45,728 nt of DNA from JBFLVQ01 sp040758525 (lineage in GTDB: Bacteria > Acidobacteriota > Blastocatellia > Chloracidobacteriales > JADJPF01), in NCBI GenBank assembly GCA_040758525.1, contig JBFLVQ010000005.1, positions 1-45,728 of the forward strand, written 5' to 3'. Position numbers and translations under genes: made by a program. Position 1 is the first letter of the stretch. Each line of letters starts with the position of its first letter. Shown here one piece after another: positions 7,783 to 16,709 of the stretch. Below the pieces are notes generated by a model. It was not told the origin of the DNA. It was given only the letters and a program-made list of their open reading frames with translations, and did not search any database.

Positions 7783-8700
7783 TCAGGCTTTAGGGTGGCT
7801 CTTATCATAGACCTCAAAAATCTTCTCCATAGAGACATGAGTATATTGCTGTGTCGTAGAGAGTCGTGCATGGCCAAGCAATTCTTGTATAGAGCGTAGA
7901 TCTGCTCCCGCATCAAGCAGGTGAGTAGCAAAAGAATGGCGTAGTGAATGCGGACTAATATGATGCATATCAGCACATTGCTTAATATATTTGTCGATCA
8001 TACGCCCTACTGAACGTGTTGTGATACGTGTGCCTTGATAGTTAAGGAAAAGTATTAACGGTTCCCGTACCTCATCAGCAGCTTCTGCAAGCAGTTGTCC
8101 ACGCACACCTAGATAGGTCTCAATTGCCATACGCGCATGCTCACCAAATGGTACGATCCGCTCCTTACGCCCTTTGCCTTTTACACGCACAGAGAGATTT
8201 TGGAAGTCTATATCATTGAGAGTTAAGCTAACCAATTCAGAAACACGCAAGCCTGCTCCATAGAGCAGTTCCATAATGGCACGATCACGCTTACCTAATA
8301 CTGTCTCAGCATCAGGCATCTCAAGAAACCGCATCATCTCTTGAACAGTAAGATAATTGGGCAGTTTCTTGTCCAGCCTTGGTGAAGAGACTAGGCGTGC
8401 TTGGTTAACCTCTAACACCCCTTCACGACAAAGGTACTTGAAGAAAGTGCGCAAAGTAGCAAGTTTGCGTGCAATCGAAGCCTTCTTTTTCTTCTGCTGG
8501 TAGAGCGAGGCAATAAACTCGCGGATTGTGATGTTATCAATCTGACGTATATCAATTTTACGCCGATTACCATCTTTGTCCGTGGGTGCAAGATAGTCGT
8601 AAAATTGCTCTAGATCGATACGATAATTACGCAATGTATGCTCAGAAACATTGCGCTCATACATAAGATGTTCAAGAAACTTCTCCAAGTATTCTTGCAT
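7783..8700 (-). CDS. xerC: Tyrosine recombinase XerC (chromosome dimer resolution)
   Basis: 305 residues, the normal length for Xer recombinases, which resolve chromosome dimers at dif during division. The N-terminal SAM-like DNA-binding domain (about 1-95) precedes the catalytic domain. All catalytic residues are visible: R152 (GAGLRVSEL), K176 (VKGKGRKER), H251 and R254 (HSLRHSF), H277 (LLGHARL) and nucleophile Y286 (TQQYTH). It sits downstream of trmFO as in many bacteria, where the order is often trmFO-xerC-hslVU. Here a VWA gene intervenes and hslVU is absent. XerC is preferred over XerD from this neighbourhood; sequence alone does not settle it. The gap from the VWA stop is 33 nt. Confidence 0.88.
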   Translation of the reverse strand: MQEYLEKFLEHLMYERNVSEHTLRNYRIDLEQFYDYLAPTDKDGNRRKIDIRQIDNITIREFIASLYQQKKKKASIARKLATLRTFFKYLCREGVLEVNQARLVSSPRLDKKLPNYLTVQEMMRFLEMPDAETVLGKRDRAIMELLYGAGLRVSELVSLTLNDIDFQNLSVRVKGKGRKERIVPFGEHARMAIETYLGVRGQLLAEAADEVREPLILFLNYQGTRITTRSVGRMIDKYIKQCADMHHISPHSLRHSFATHLLDAGADLRSIQELLGHARLSTTQQYTHVSMEKIFEVYDKSHPKA

Positions 8701-8733
8701 AGTCCAGCTCTCTATCGCTGCGCCGGTTTCAAC

Positions 8734-9660
8734 TTAGTCTTTAGGCGCATAATATCCCTTGCGTGTACGTACTTTCAAATTAGCATCTTTTACATTGATC
8801 TTAAGAGTGCGATAAGTGCCATCACGTTGATCGTTCTTTGAATAGTAACTAAGCGCATATTGCGCGCGTAGCACCGCGGCAAGCTGTGCGAAGATATCAT
8901 TTAGGTCATTAATATTATTGGGAAAGAATACCTCGCCGCCTGTGCGCTCACAGATCTGTTGTAGTTCCTGATCACCATGTATGACATAAGGATCACGCTC
9001 GTCTAGTAGTCTTGTCGCTGTATAGATCCCATAAATCGCAGCATCGGCCCGCTCTGTCATTCGTAGTGCGGACTCAAGCGTCGTCTTGCTGATCGTGTTG
9101 GCACCATCCGAAATGATCACAATCACATGACGACCAGGTCCTTTCTCAAGACGTTGAGCAGCAAGATATATGGCGTCATAGAGGGCAGTACCGCCTTTTG
9201 CCTTGAGTGAACGTGTGGCATTTACTAATGCTTCCACATTGCTGGTAAAATCCTGTTCTACCATCACGTCATGGCTGAAGCTAAGTAGCGCAGCACGATC
9301 AATAGGTCGTAATATATCCTTGAAGAATTTTGTCGCTGCCTGTTGCTCGAACTTAAGACGAGGTTTTACACTCGAACTGACATCAAAGAGTAGCACTAAC
9401 TGCAATGGCAATGAATTTTCACGACCAAATGTCACGATCTCTTGTGTAGTGCTATTCTCGATTAGTTCGAAATCATCTTTGCCAAGTGAGTTGATCAATT
9501 GGCCACGTTGGTCAGTAACAGAGACGAGTACAGTTATCAGATCTGCTCTGATTTTAATAATGCTTTCTTCCTGTGGTGTAGAAGTAGGGCGTTGCGCTAC
9601 TGCCATTACAGCAAATAGAAGAAAAAGCAGAATAAGAGGGGAAACTGATCGTTTAACCAT
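8734..9660 (-). CDS. Secreted VWA-domain protein with intact MIDAS
   Basis: 308 residues with a signal peptide ending near VMAVAQ (residue 23). The N-terminal beta segment (IKIRADLITVLVSVTDQRG...DFELIENSTTQEI) and VWA domain match the acidobacterial VWFA-related family and parallel the protein at 951-2045. Unlike that protein, the metal site is intact: D93-V-S95-S-S97, followed by TALYDAI and the IIISDGAN-like aspartate. The C-terminal half ends with RAQYALSYYSKN, close to the equivalent segment of the other protein, so the two are paralogues. The gene starts 18 nt after the trmFO stop with no clear ribosome binding site, and may be translated by coupling or re-initiation. Function unknown; metal-dependent protein binding at the envelope is the family expectation. 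Confidence 0.85.
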   Translation of the reverse strand: MVKRSVSPLILLFLLFAVMAVAQRPTSTPQEESIIKIRADLITVLVSVTDQRGQLINSLGKDDFELIENSTTQEIVTFGRENSLPLQLVLLFDVSSSVKPRLKFEQQAATKFFKDILRPIDRAALLSFSHDVMVEQDFTSNVEALVNATRSLKAKGGTALYDAIYLAAQRLEKGPGRHVIVIISDGANTISKTTLESALRMTERADAAIYGIYTATRLLDERDPYVIHGDQELQQICERTGGEVFFPNNINDLNDIFAQLAAVLRAQYALSYYSKNDQRDGTYRTLKINVKDANLKVRTRKGYYAPKD

Positions 9661-9678
9661 GTTGCTATTTCACTATCT

Positions 9679-11025
9679 TTAGAGTGAGTGGACACGAGCA
9701 AGTGAACATATCTGCTGCCACCATTGATCAAAGGCTGCTAGCCCGATCTGCACCTGTCGCCGCTTACGCTCAGCCTTCTGTTTAATCTTGCCGCGCTCAG
9801 CAGGTGCAAGCGGCGGCAAAAGCGAAAAAGTGATATTAGCCGGCTGATAAGGTCGCACTTCGCAGTTAGCGACATAGTTCAGCAGGCTGCCAATTGCGCT
9901 TTCATATGGTAAAGGCAAAGGATTCTGGCCTTGTGCAGAGAGTGCGGCAGTAAGGCCAGCTACCAGTCCAGTAGCAATCGATTCGACATAACCTTCTACA
10001 CCCGATATCTGTCCAGCAAAATAGATACGCGGATCACTCTTCACTTGTAATAACTCATTTAGTGTTGCTGGCGCGTTAATATAAGTATTGCGATGTATCT
10101 GGCCATATTTGATGAATTCGGCTTGCTCTAAGCCCGGTATCATCTGCAGCACACGTTTCTGTTCGCCAAACTTGAGATGGTTCTGAAAGCCTACCAGGTT
10201 GTAACTATCGGCCATAAGATTCTCCTGACGTAGCTGCACGGCTGCATAAGGAGTCTGGCCAGTTTTAGGATCTACCAACCCAACCGGCTTCATAGGTCCA
10301 TAACGCAATGTATCACGACCACGGCGCGCCAACTCTTCAATTGGCAAACAGGCCTCAAAATAGATTGTCTGTTCAAATTCTTTTAGCGGTACCGACTCGG
10401 CAGTAGTAAGAGCATCATAAAAGATATCATACTGCTCTTTATCGAATGGACAATTAAGATAATCGGCGCCCCCTTTGTCATAACGTGCAGCCCGAAAGAC
10501 AACATCATAATTGATTGTATCAGCATCAACAACAGGGCTGATTGCGTCATAAAAGTAGAGCTGGCTTGCGCTGGTAAGCTGGGCAATCGCTTGAGAAAAT
10601 TGTGGCGAGGTGAGTGGCCCAGTAGCAATAATCACTTGACCACTATCAGGAATCTCTCTCGCCTCTTCGCGTATGATGGTAATGTTAGGTATCTGTGAGA
10701 GTCTTGCGGTTACCTTGGCAGAAAAAGCTTCACGATCTACCGCCAGCGCAGCACCTGCAGGTACACGAGTATCTGCTGCTACTTCCAATAGCAGCGAGCC
10801 TGCACGCCGTAACTCCTCTTTGAGCATATAAGGAGCCGTACCAGGCTCGTCAGATTTAAGCGAATTGCTACAGACAATCTCAGCCAATTTATCGGTTGTG
10901 TGTGCTGGCGTGCTGATATGTGGGCGCATTTCATAGAGTTTGACCTGCGCGCCGAAACGTGCTGCCTGCCAAGCCGCTTCGCTACCAGCTAGTCCGCCTC
11001 CGATCACGATCACATCAAATTTCAT
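9679..11025 (-). CDS. trmFO: TrmFO: folate-dependent tRNA (uracil-54-C5)-methyltransferase
   Basis: 448 residues, the usual length. It makes the ribothymidine at position 54 of the tRNA T-loop using methylenetetrahydrofolate and FAD. The N-terminal FAD-binding GGGLAGSEAAWQAA is perfect, followed by the family hallmark region with LAEIVCSNSLKSD. YLNCPFDKEQY and EACLPIEELARRG are also family signatures, and GVEGYVESIATGLVAG is the second dinucleotide-binding segment. It heads the minus-strand run trmFO-VWA-xerC. The same gene is often next to xerC and topA in Firmicutes and Acidobacteriota. Confidence 0.96.
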   Translation of the reverse strand: MKFDVIVIGGGLAGSEAAWQAARFGAQVKLYEMRPHISTPAHTTDKLAEIVCSNSLKSDEPGTAPYMLKEELRRAGSLLLEVAADTRVPAGAALAVDREAFSAKVTARLSQIPNITIIREEAREIPDSGQVIIATGPLTSPQFSQAIAQLTSASQLYFYDAISPVVDADTINYDVVFRAARYDKGGADYLNCPFDKEQYDIFYDALTTAESVPLKEFEQTIYFEACLPIEELARRGRDTLRYGPMKPVGLVDPKTGQTPYAAVQLRQENLMADSYNLVGFQNHLKFGEQKRVLQMIPGLEQAEFIKYGQIHRNTYINAPATLNELLQVKSDPRIYFAGQISGVEGYVESIATGLVAGLTAALSAQGQNPLPLPYESAIGSLLNYVANCEVRPYQPANITFSLLPPLAPAERGKIKQKAERKRRQVQIGLAAFDQWWQQICSLARVHSL

Positions 11026-11072
11026 ACGGAAAGAATGTACCCTTAGATATTAGGCTACTCGCGCCTTTATAA

Positions 11073-11102
11073 ATATTAAGAGCTATCTTGAGATATAGGC
11101 AA
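11073..11102 (-). promoter_or_regulatory. Possible promoter upstream of trmFO
   Basis: Minus strand: TTGCCT (11102-11097), an 18-nt spacer, and TAATAT (11078-11073), with a predicted start near 11065, about 40 nt before the trmFO ATG. The remaining part of the 259-nt gap between trmFO and purA shows no gene and no terminator that I can recognise. Confidence 0.35.
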
Positions 11103-11284
11103 CCTCAGCCAGCAGGCAAGCACGCGAACCTCTCTATGCCTATTTTTACAGCTTTAATTGCCAATGGCTTCACTAATTATTGGTTATCATTCTCAAAGAA
11201 GCTACACGATCAAATGTTTCTACGTCAAATTTAAGCAAATTGATGCTACAAAGTTGGGAGATAGTAAGGTATGGGGAGAGCTTA

Positions 11285-12586
11285 TTACCCATTGAACCAG
11301 CTATGTATCAAGCTTTGAGTTGGAAAGATGGTCTCTTCCCGTTCTGGTCCGGTTGAAACCAGACCAATAGGGCATTCGACAAGATCGGAAAGTAGGTTCA
11401 GGTAGTCGCGTGCACGTACCGGTAGTTGATCATACTCTTTAATGCGCAGTGTGCTCTCTTGCCAACCAGGAATAGTACGATAGATTGGCTCAACTTGCGA
11501 ATAGAGCGCGGCTGTTGATGGTATCTCTTTAATCTCTACACCTCGCAGCCGATAGCCTACACAAACTTTGATCTCGTCTAGTTCATCTAAGACATCGAGT
11601 TTGGTGAGGGCAAGCGAACTAATACCATTGATCATCACACTATAACGTACTGCAATAGCATCAAACCAACCAGTACGGCGTGGCCGCCCTGTAACAGCAC
11701 CATACTCGTTGCCACGTTCACGTAGGTATTCGCCAGTACGATCTGTCAATTCAGTGGGAAATGGCCCACTACCAACACGTGTGGTGTAGACTTTTGTAAT
11801 GCCTAACACCCCGCTGATATGGCTAGGCGCCAACCCTGTCCCAGTAATTGCTCCACCCACGGTTGAATTTGAAGAAGTGACATAAGGAAAGGTACCATGA
11901 TCAACATCGAGCATGGTACCTTGTGCGCCTTCCAAGAGGATATTTTTTCCTGCTTTAATAGCAGCATTCAGGTAATAGGCAGTATCCTTAATAAAAGGGC
12001 TGAGTTTGGTAGCATAATGGAAGTAAGATTCGTGGTCCCCTGTCTCTGAGATAGGCTGTTGTGATGTTAGTTGATGGTTTACAGCCGCCCAGTTTGCCAG
12101 TGCTTTACGGCGGAAAGCCTCAATATCAGAGAGATCACCTACACGTAAGCCGTTTCGACCAATTTTGTCTTCATAAGCAGGGCCGATACCTCGTAGGGTA
12201 GTTCCTACTCGTTCATCTCCTAGGGCTTCTTCACTGGCTTTCTCAATAGCACGATGGTAAGGCAAGATCAGGTGTGCACGATTGCTGATCCAGAGTCGGT
12301 CATTGACTTCTATACCAACAGCACGCAATTCATCGATCTCGGATTGCAATGCCACAGGATCTATTACTACACCATTGCCAATTATACAGGTCTTAAGAGA
12401 GTGTAGAATACCCGAAGGGATCAGCCGCAAAACAAAGCGGCGATCTCCTACTATTACTGTATGTCCAGCATTGTGTCCGCCTTGATAGCGGGCAACAATA
12501 TCAAAATGGGGTGTGAGGAGATCGACGATCTTGCCTTTTCCCTCATCCCCCCATTGCGTACCAACGACGACAATAACTTTTCTCAT
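11285..12586 (-). CDS. purA: Adenylosuccinate synthetase
   Basis: 433 residues, the normal size. It joins IMP and aspartate using GTP, the first committed step to AMP. Conserved features: the GTP-binding GDEGKGKIVD at residues 13-22 with QWGDEGKGK in full, the GHNAGHT loop, the RGIGPAYEDK segment, GAQGTMLDVDHGT, TRVGSGPFPTE, and TGRPRRTGWFDA near the C-terminal third. It follows trxA by 65 nt in the same direction and could be cotranscribed with it. No terminator is visible after its stop. Confidence 0.97.
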   Translation of the reverse strand: MRKVIVVVGTQWGDEGKGKIVDLLTPHFDIVARYQGGHNAGHTVIVGDRRFVLRLIPSGILHSLKTCIIGNGVVIDPVALQSEIDELRAVGIEVNDRLWISNRAHLILPYHRAIEKASEEALGDERVGTTLRGIGPAYEDKIGRNGLRVGDLSDIEAFRRKALANWAAVNHQLTSQQPISETGDHESYFHYATKLSPFIKDTAYYLNAAIKAGKNILLEGAQGTMLDVDHGTFPYVTSSNSTVGGAITGTGLAPSHISGVLGITKVYTTRVGSGPFPTELTDRTGEYLRERGNEYGAVTGRPRRTGWFDAIAVRYSVMINGISSLALTKLDVLDELDEIKVCVGYRLRGVEIKEIPSTAALYSQVEPIYRTIPGWQESTLRIKEYDQLPVRARDYLNLLSDLVECPIGLVSTGPEREETIFPTQSLIHSWFNG

Positions 12587-12651
12587 GTGCTAACTGCAGG
12601 TTCTACGCCAGCCTGACGAAGAACCGCCCGTTGGGATAGGGTTGCTCACTA

Positions 12652-12981
12652 TTAACCAAGATACTTATCAAGCATGCGGGTGATATTATCCTTGGTTGTC
12701 GCTCCTACCACGCGTTCCTGCTCAACGCCGCCCTTAAAAAGGATCAGAGTGGGAATGCCTTTAATGCCAAACTTTGCGGAAATCTCATTATTCTCATCAA
12801 CATTCAGCTTGCCGACTTTTGCTTTGCCATCATAATCCTTAGCAACTGCCTCGACAACCGGCGCCAGCATACGACAAGGGGCGCACCAGGCTGCCCAGAA
12901 ATCGATAAGCACAGGGACTTTTGAAGATAATACTTCCTTCTCAAAATTACCGTCGGTGATCTCCATAACATTACCCGCCAT
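12652..12981 (-). CDS. trxA: Thioredoxin with WCAPC active site
   Basis: 109 residues, a single thioredoxin fold and a cytoplasmic disulfide reductant. The active site reads W-C-A-P-C (within FWAAWCAPCRMLAP) where the canonical sequence is W-C-G-P-C; the central residue tunes redox potential, and Ala is a recognised variant. The cis-proline loop (KGIPTLILF) and KLNVDEN strand are in place. A good GGAGG lies 9 nt upstream of the ATG. It lies 59 nt after the glgA start-side neighbour and 65 nt before purA, so an internal operon position is likely. Confidence 0.95.
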   Translation of the reverse strand: MAGNVMEITDGNFEKEVLSSKVPVLIDFWAAWCAPCRMLAPVVEAVAKDYDGKAKVGKLNVDENNEISAKFGIKGIPTLILFKGGVEQERVVGATTKDNITRMLDKYLG

Positions 12982-13040
12982 GAATATAAACCTCCATAAG
13001 TCAATTCAAATAAGATAATACTCGCTTGCCTGGTTGCCGT

Positions 13041-14486
13041 TTAACCAGATGCCGCCCATTGTCTACGCACAGCGCGATAGACATCAGCATATTTCCTGGC
13101 TGAATTCTCCCAGGAGAAATCTTGTTTCATTCCATTGATTACTAACTGCCGCCAGACCTCCTGATCAGCATAAGCAATCAATGCTTCATAAATGCGCTCA
13201 AGCAGTTGATCAGCACGATAATCATAGAACTTAAAGCCATTACCCTGACGACGGGCACGGTCAAAGTTCTCTACTGTATCATCCAAGCCACCGGTGGCAC
13301 GTACAATCGGAACTGTGCCATAACGCAGACTGTACATCTGATTCAAGCCGCAGGGCTCGTAATACGATGGCATTAAAAAGATGTCACAGCCTGCCTCAAT
13401 CTGGTGTGCAAGCGCATTGTTGAAGCCAAAGTATACACCAACTCGGTCAGGTCGGCTATCACGTACCGCTTGAAAATAGCGCTCATAGACATCTGCTCCT
13501 GAGCCCAATAAGACAAAATTGGCCGGTGTCTCAAGGATGCGATCGATAATCTGCATAATCAGATCAAAGCCTTTCTGATCTGTCATACGCGAGATCACTC
13601 CAATCAAAGGCCGGTCAAGATCTTCTGGTAAGAGGTAGCGTTTAAGTAATTCTTGTTTGCAGATCCGCTTGCCGCTTAAATCATCAATCGAGTAGCGGGC
13701 AGGTATATGAGGATCAGTAACTGGATTCCATTCATCTATATCAATACCATTGAGAATACCAATAAGTGAATAGCGGCGCTCACTAAGTAGCGCATTCATG
13801 CCAAAGCCATAGTCGGGTGTCTGTATCTCTTCAGCATAGCGACGGCTTACAGTAGTGATTGCATCTGCATAAAGTATACCGCCCTTGAGGGTGCTAGCCG
13901 AGCCACTAAACTCAAGTCCACGCGGACCATAGTAGAGGCCAGGATCAAGGCCAAAGAGGGACAACGCATTCGCATCAAACATACCTTGAAAAGCAAGGTT
14001 ATGAATTGTCAGGATTGTTGCGGTCTGAGTGTAATAGGGATCAGTAGCGTAATTAGTACGTAGATAGACAGGGATAAGCCCAGTCATCCAATCATTACAA
14101 TGGATCACATCAGGCGCGCGACCTAACCGGCGTATCAATTCTAGGGTAGCTCGACTAAAGTAGGCAAAGCGTTCAATATCATCACGCTCACCGTAGAACT
14201 GGTCACGGCCATAATAGTCATCCTGTTCAATAAAGTAGATTGGTACATTGGCGCTACGTTCAAACCGTACTGAACTACGTTTTAATGTACCTAGGAAAGG
14301 CACATCAAGATCATCTATAATCCGCTCGCCAATCTTGATCGTGCGGTAATAGGGCATTATTACTGCGATATCATGGCCAAGTTGAGCCAGTGCTTTGGGG
14401 AGCGCCCCGGCCACATCGGCCAGTCCGCCCGTCTTCGCATACGGTACAACCTCTGAAGCAGCCAGTACTATTCGGAGACTTTCCAC
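13041..14486 (-). CDS. glgA: Glycogen synthase (GT5, ADP-glucose type)
   Basis: 481 residues, typical for bacterial GlgA, which elongates alpha-1,4-glucan from ADP-glucose. The N-terminal substrate-binding motif KTGGLADVAGALPKAL is perfect (residues about 18-33), HNDW-like VIHCNDWMTGLIPVYL follows, and the C-terminal GT-B half contains GVISRMTDQKGFDLI and the E-x7-E region PSYYEPCGLNQMYSLRYG. The start codon is GTG, preceded by GGGGAAAG. A promoter-like sequence overlaps the end of coaX, so glgA appears to begin a new transcription unit (glgA-trxA-purA). No other glycogen genes are in the window. Confidence 0.95.
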   Translation of the reverse strand: MESLRIVLAASEVVPYAKTGGLADVAGALPKALAQLGHDIAVIMPYYRTIKIGERIIDDLDVPFLGTLKRSSVRFERSANVPIYFIEQDDYYGRDQFYGERDDIERFAYFSRATLELIRRLGRAPDVIHCNDWMTGLIPVYLRTNYATDPYYTQTATILTIHNLAFQGMFDANALSLFGLDPGLYYGPRGLEFSGSASTLKGGILYADAITTVSRRYAEEIQTPDYGFGMNALLSERRYSLIGILNGIDIDEWNPVTDPHIPARYSIDDLSGKRICKQELLKRYLLPEDLDRPLIGVISRMTDQKGFDLIMQIIDRILETPANFVLLGSGADVYERYFQAVRDSRPDRVGVYFGFNNALAHQIEAGCDIFLMPSYYEPCGLNQMYSLRYGTVPIVRATGGLDDTVENFDRARRQGNGFKFYDYRADQLLERIYEALIAYADQEVWRQLVINGMKQDFSWENSARKYADVYRAVRRQWAASG

Positions 14487-14560
14487 CCTAGCTTTCCCCG
14501 TGTTGAGATAGGCGCTTATACTTTTATGATAATCGATGCTATTGTACTCGACAAACGACG

Positions 14561-14589
14561 ATGGTAAGTGAGGCCATAATCATTGTCAA
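14561..14589 (-). promoter_or_regulatory. Promoter of glgA overlapping the coaX stop codon
   Basis: Minus strand: perfect TTGACA (14589-14584), a 17-nt spacer, and TACCAT (14566-14561). Predicted start about 14553, a leader of about 67 nt. The TGA inside the -35 hexamer is the stop codon of coaX (14588-14586). Confidence 0.55.
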
Positions 14590-15395
14590 GCTTGCCTATC
14601 CAGATGTAGGTGGCTGTAGTGATTGGGTTCTGTTCGGTTACGTTCATAGATCAGCCGAAGTCCTTCTAAGAGTAAGTTGTCATCAATCTCAGAGATCAGT
14701 TCTGAGCCTTTACCAATTAAAGGTGCCAGTCCCCCTGTAGCTACGATGGTCTTTTGTGGACCAAGTTCGCTAATCATCTTAGTAAGAATTCCATCGACTA
14801 GGCCAATGTAGCCATGATATAGGCCCGACTGTATGCTTGCTACCGTTGAGGTGCCTACTACTCGTTCAGGTCGTCGGATCTGTACACGTGGCAATCGTGC
14901 GGCTCTAAGGAAAAGTGCTTCCGAAGATATTGCGATTCCTGGTGTGATAATACCGCCTAGGTAGTCGCCTTGCTCAGAGATAGCGTCAAAAGTAGTAGCA
15001 GTACCAAAATCTACCACAATACAGGGACCGCCATATTTATGATAGGCTGCTACCGCATTGACAACACGATCGGCACCAACATCTTGAGGAGTATCATAAT
15101 GAATTTTGATACCAGCATTCTTACTAGGCTCAACAAAGAGTGGCTCAGTATTGAAATAGGTAGTCGCCATCTTATAGAGAGTAAAGTTAAGGGGCGGTAC
15201 TACCGATGAGATCGCAATTGCGTCAATTGCAGTTGGATCAAGTTGGGCAATGGTGAAGAGATTGCGACAGAGTATGCCATACTCATCAACGGTACGCTCA
15301 CGCTCGGTGGTAAGCCGCCAGCGTGCTACCAGTGTTTCATCCTGATAGACGCCTAGCACAGTATTGGTATTGCCAACATCGAGCACAAACAGCAT
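14586..15395 (-). CDS. coaX: Type III pantothenate kinase
   Basis: 269 residues, the usual size. It phosphorylates pantothenate in the first step of coenzyme A synthesis. The ASKHA-fold phosphate motif DVGNTNTVLGVY lies at residues 5-16, the second motif is VVDFGTATTFDAIS, the conserved GADRVVNAVAAYHKYGG precedes it, and GGIITPGI and VATGGLAPLI follow. It starts 4 nt after the birA stop, so the pair is almost certainly cotranscribed and translationally coupled. This BirA-CoaX adjacency is common in bacteria. Confidence 0.96.
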   Translation of the reverse strand: MLFVLDVGNTNTVLGVYQDETLVARWRLTTERERTVDEYGILCRNLFTIAQLDPTAIDAIAISSVVPPLNFTLYKMATTYFNTEPLFVEPSKNAGIKIHYDTPQDVGADRVVNAVAAYHKYGGPCIVVDFGTATTFDAISEQGDYLGGIITPGIAISSEALFLRAARLPRVQIRRPERVVGTSTVASIQSGLYHGYIGLVDGILTKMISELGPQKTIVATGGLAPLIGKGSELISEIDDNLLLEGLRLIYERNRTEPNHYSHLHLDRQA

Positions 15396-15399
15396 TGTA

Positions 15400-16206
15400 T
15401 TACTCCTCCCATTCCGTCACTTCACCACCATAGAGTACCAATAGCTGACCATCAGCGGTCTGTGCACGCAGTGCACCACTAGGTTCTAGCCCACAAGTGC
15501 GTGCGCATATATGCTGACCTTGGTGCTCCACTTGAATCAGCCTTCCTTGGGCAAAACTCGATAGATGTTGCCAGCGTTCGGCAATACCAGCAGGTGCCGA
15601 AATAAGCACACCATACCAGTGGTCTATACGGGCAAGCAGTTCAGCAAGGAATTGTGCTGGTTCAATCCGCTTATGTATCTCTAGATAGAGAGAAGTAGCG
15701 CGTCGATCAAGTTCTGCCGGGAAATACTTTTGGTTAAGATTTACCCCAATGCCAAGCACAACATAGTTAAGTTGCTGCTCTTCAAAGCTTGCTTCTGCAA
15801 TAATGCCAGCAATCTTCCGTTTACCAATAAGGATATCGTTAGGCCATTTGATATCAAGTGCACGCGCACCCGTGGCCACAATCGCCTCTGCGCTCGCTAC
15901 TGCTGCCATTAGTGTTAATAGGGGCGCATTATTAGCAACCAGAGGCGGGGTGAGCAGCATAGAGAAATAGAAACCTTCACCACGTGGTGAATGCCAGTGC
16001 CGGCCCATTCGTCCATAACCAGCCGTCTGCTCTTCTGCTAGCGCACACAATCCCATCAACTGGCTGCTTTGCTGATTAGCATATTGTGCTTGCTCTTTAA
16101 GGAAAGCGCTGGTTGAGTCAATCGTTTCAAAATGGAGTACACGAGCAGTAAAATAGCGTAATGGATGTTCACTAATCTGTTTTGGTTCAATAACACGCTT
16201 CAGCAT
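15400..16206 (-). CDS. birA: Biotin--[acetyl-CoA-carboxylase] ligase
   Basis: 268 residues. It activates biotin to biotinyl-AMP and attaches it to the carboxyl carrier protein. The catalytic core is clear: HFETIDSTSAFLKE at about residues 29-42, the biotin/adenylate-binding loop GYGRMGRHWHSPRGEGFYFS, and KWPNDILIGKRKIAGIIAEA, with the small C-terminal SH3-like domain at the end. There is no N-terminal winged-helix domain, so this is the non-repressor class and should not regulate biotin genes. Operon position: after the duplicated-domain protein (41 nt) and directly before coaX (4 nt). Confidence 0.94.
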   Translation of the reverse strand: MLKRVIEPKQISEHPLRYFTARVLHFETIDSTSAFLKEQAQYANQQSSQLMGLCALAEEQTAGYGRMGRHWHSPRGEGFYFSMLLTPPLVANNAPLLTLMAAVASAEAIVATGARALDIKWPNDILIGKRKIAGIIAEASFEEQQLNYVVLGIGVNLNQKYFPAELDRRATSLYLEIHKRIEPAQFLAELLARIDHWYGVLISAPAGIAERWQHLSSFAQGRLIQVEHQGQHICARTCGLEPSGALRAQTADGQLLVLYGGEVTEWEE

Positions 16207-16247
16207 GCGAAATCTAATGATAAACTCTCAAGATTGATTATCTCAGG

Positions 16248-16676
16248 TTAATTATCAATGGTTGGTCCATCATTGGCCAACACCAATTCCACATAGCGGT
16301 TAGTTGCATCAAGTGCAGCTCGTGCACTTGCCTCAAGCAGATCGTTATTGGCTCGACAGCTACCAAAGATCTGCAGATCACGTTCATCGAAACGTATATT
16401 AATAAGCAGCACAATGAGATCTTTTCCTAGCGCATTAACACGATCAAACTCTAGCAAGCGGCATTGGAAACGCTGCTGTACAAACTCTTCAACGGCTTGT
16501 AGGGCGGCACTGGCGACCAACTCCAACTCGTTGCTTTCACTAACATAACCTTGGCATTGGCCTTTATAGATCTTCTCATCAAAGGAGAGCCTGACAGCAA
16601 TATCATACTGTCCACTCTGCTCGTCTATGTTGCGTTCAATACCCTCGAATCGCAAACGCGTCGGTCTGGCTATCAT
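16248..16676 (-). CDS. Small protein with an internal tandem duplication, unknown function
   Basis: 142 residues, no signal peptide, no transmembrane segment. I do not recognise it. It consists of two similar halves (about 25-67 and 86-130). Each has a beta-like segment with alternating hydrophobics, then a conserved G (G43/G105), then N-(E/D)-L, A-S-x-A-A-L-x-A and an aromatic-V pair (ELVASAALQAVEEFV versus LEASARAALDATNRYV). A beta-beta-alpha repeat of this sort recalls small regulatory domains such as the C-terminal dimer domain of isopropylmalate synthase, but that is only a shape resemblance. It sits between nadC (33 nt) and birA (41 nt) in a cofactor operon, so a role linked to cofactor metabolism or acyl-CoA/biotin enzymes is possible. 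Confidence 0.6.
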   Translation of the reverse strand: MIARPTRLRFEGIERNIDEQSGQYDIAVRLSFDEKIYKGQCQGYVSESNELELVASAALQAVEEFVQQRFQCRLLEFDRVNALGKDLIVLLINIRFDERDLQIFGSCRANNDLLEASARAALDATNRYVELVLANDGPTIDN

Positions 16677-16709
16677 AAGACTTACCCTTATTCCTTTCGG
16701 CAGAATGGC

